The notes beneath the pieces are model-generated. The model was not told the DNA's origin and made no database searches. It saw only the letters and a list, made by a program, of their open reading frames with translations. The position numbers were made by a program, and so were the translations under genes. Shown in pieces: positions 5,781 to 5,864 of a stretch of 5,864 bases of DNA. How positions within the stretch are numbered: the first letter of the stretch is position 1; each line of letters starts with the position of its first letter. The DNA comes from Finegoldia magna (GTDB lineage: Bacteria > Bacillota > Clostridia > Tissierellales > Peptoniphilaceae): NCBI RefSeq assembly GCF_018371055.1, contig NZ_JAGYZD010000102.1:1-5864 (forward strand). The letters run 5' to 3'.

Positions 5781-5803
5781 AGGAATCTCACCTCCGCCTC
5801 TGT

Positions 5804-5864
5804 TCAGGATGAGCCGGCTTCAACCTTAGAAGTATCATTATCCTCATTTTCTTCATAGCGAATA
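5804..5864 (-). CDS. 3' end of an unidentified element gene, cut by the window edge
   Basis: The minus-strand frame from 5863 reads 19 codons to a TGA at 5804-5806, ending in an acidic tail (YEENEDNDTSKVEAGSS). Codons are mostly purine-first, as in real coding DNA, so I take it as the C-terminus of the gene preceding xis in the element. A second frame is also open here, to a TGA at 5788-5790, with a basic ending (KPAHPEQRRR), so the frame is not certain. Relaxase or regulatory genes often sit in this position, but nothing visible identifies it. Confidence 0.4.
   Translation of the reverse strand, partial: IRYEENEDNDTSKVEAGSS

Larger units (their letters stand above)
4044..5864. mobile_element. 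int-xis end of a Tn916/Tn1549-type integrative conjugative element, inserted in metG
   Basis: The combination of a Tn916-type excisionase, a tyrosine integrase as the last gene, and repeat-rich noncoding DNA between int and a broken chromosomal gene defines one end of an integrative element. The chromosome side is metG. The exact junction cannot be fixed without the uninterrupted gene; it must lie between about 4016, where clear MetRS sequence is present, and 4090, since an integrase arm-like repeat at 4091-4097 should belong to the element. The 20-bp repeat at 4044-4063 is my preferred boundary. The element continues beyond 5864, so its transfer genes and cargo are unseen. A prophage or non-conjugative mobilisable element with the same int-xis module cannot be excluded. 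Confidence 0.75.

Overview
The window is AT-rich DNA from a low-GC Gram-positive bacterium. The proteins resemble Firmicutes families, and an anaerobic coccus of the Finegoldia/Peptoniphilus/Parvimonas type is my best guess, but no rRNA or other taxonomic marker is present. All convincing genes read on the minus strand, so gene order below runs from high to low coordinates.

Right part (about 4044-5864): one end of an integrative conjugative element of the Tn916/Tn1549 broad group. It holds the last codons of an unidentified gene cut by the window edge, an 18-codon ORF with a very strong ribosome binding site, a 69-residue Tn916-type excisionase (xis), a 411-residue tyrosine integrase (int) with all six catalytic residues, and an end region packed with repeats (three direct GTCGTAA copies, a perfect 17-bp inverted repeat, and a 20-bp imperfect direct repeat). 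The rest of the element lies beyond position 5864.

Middle (3525-4057): the 3' part of metG, methionyl-tRNA synthetase. Only the C-terminal tRNA-binding OB-fold domain is present; the element end replaces the catalytic and anticodon-binding parts. The break lies in the linker between domains. A possible outward promoter in the element end points at the fragment, which keeps its own terminator.

Left part (132-3476): a compact three-gene operon, permease - ATPase - permease, matching in order, length and sequence the pneumococcal Vex1-Vex2-Vex3 ABC transporter. The genes are 10 bp apart, each stop codon overlapping or abutting the next Shine-Dalgarno sequence. A possible activator-dependent promoter with an 11-bp-period direct repeat lies upstream. 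The operon ends in a hairpin terminator at 104-131.

Left edge (1-97): noncoding hairpins that look like the right end of an IS200/IS605-family insertion sequence reading toward the vex operon. This is a tentative call, since no transposase or tnpB is inside the window.
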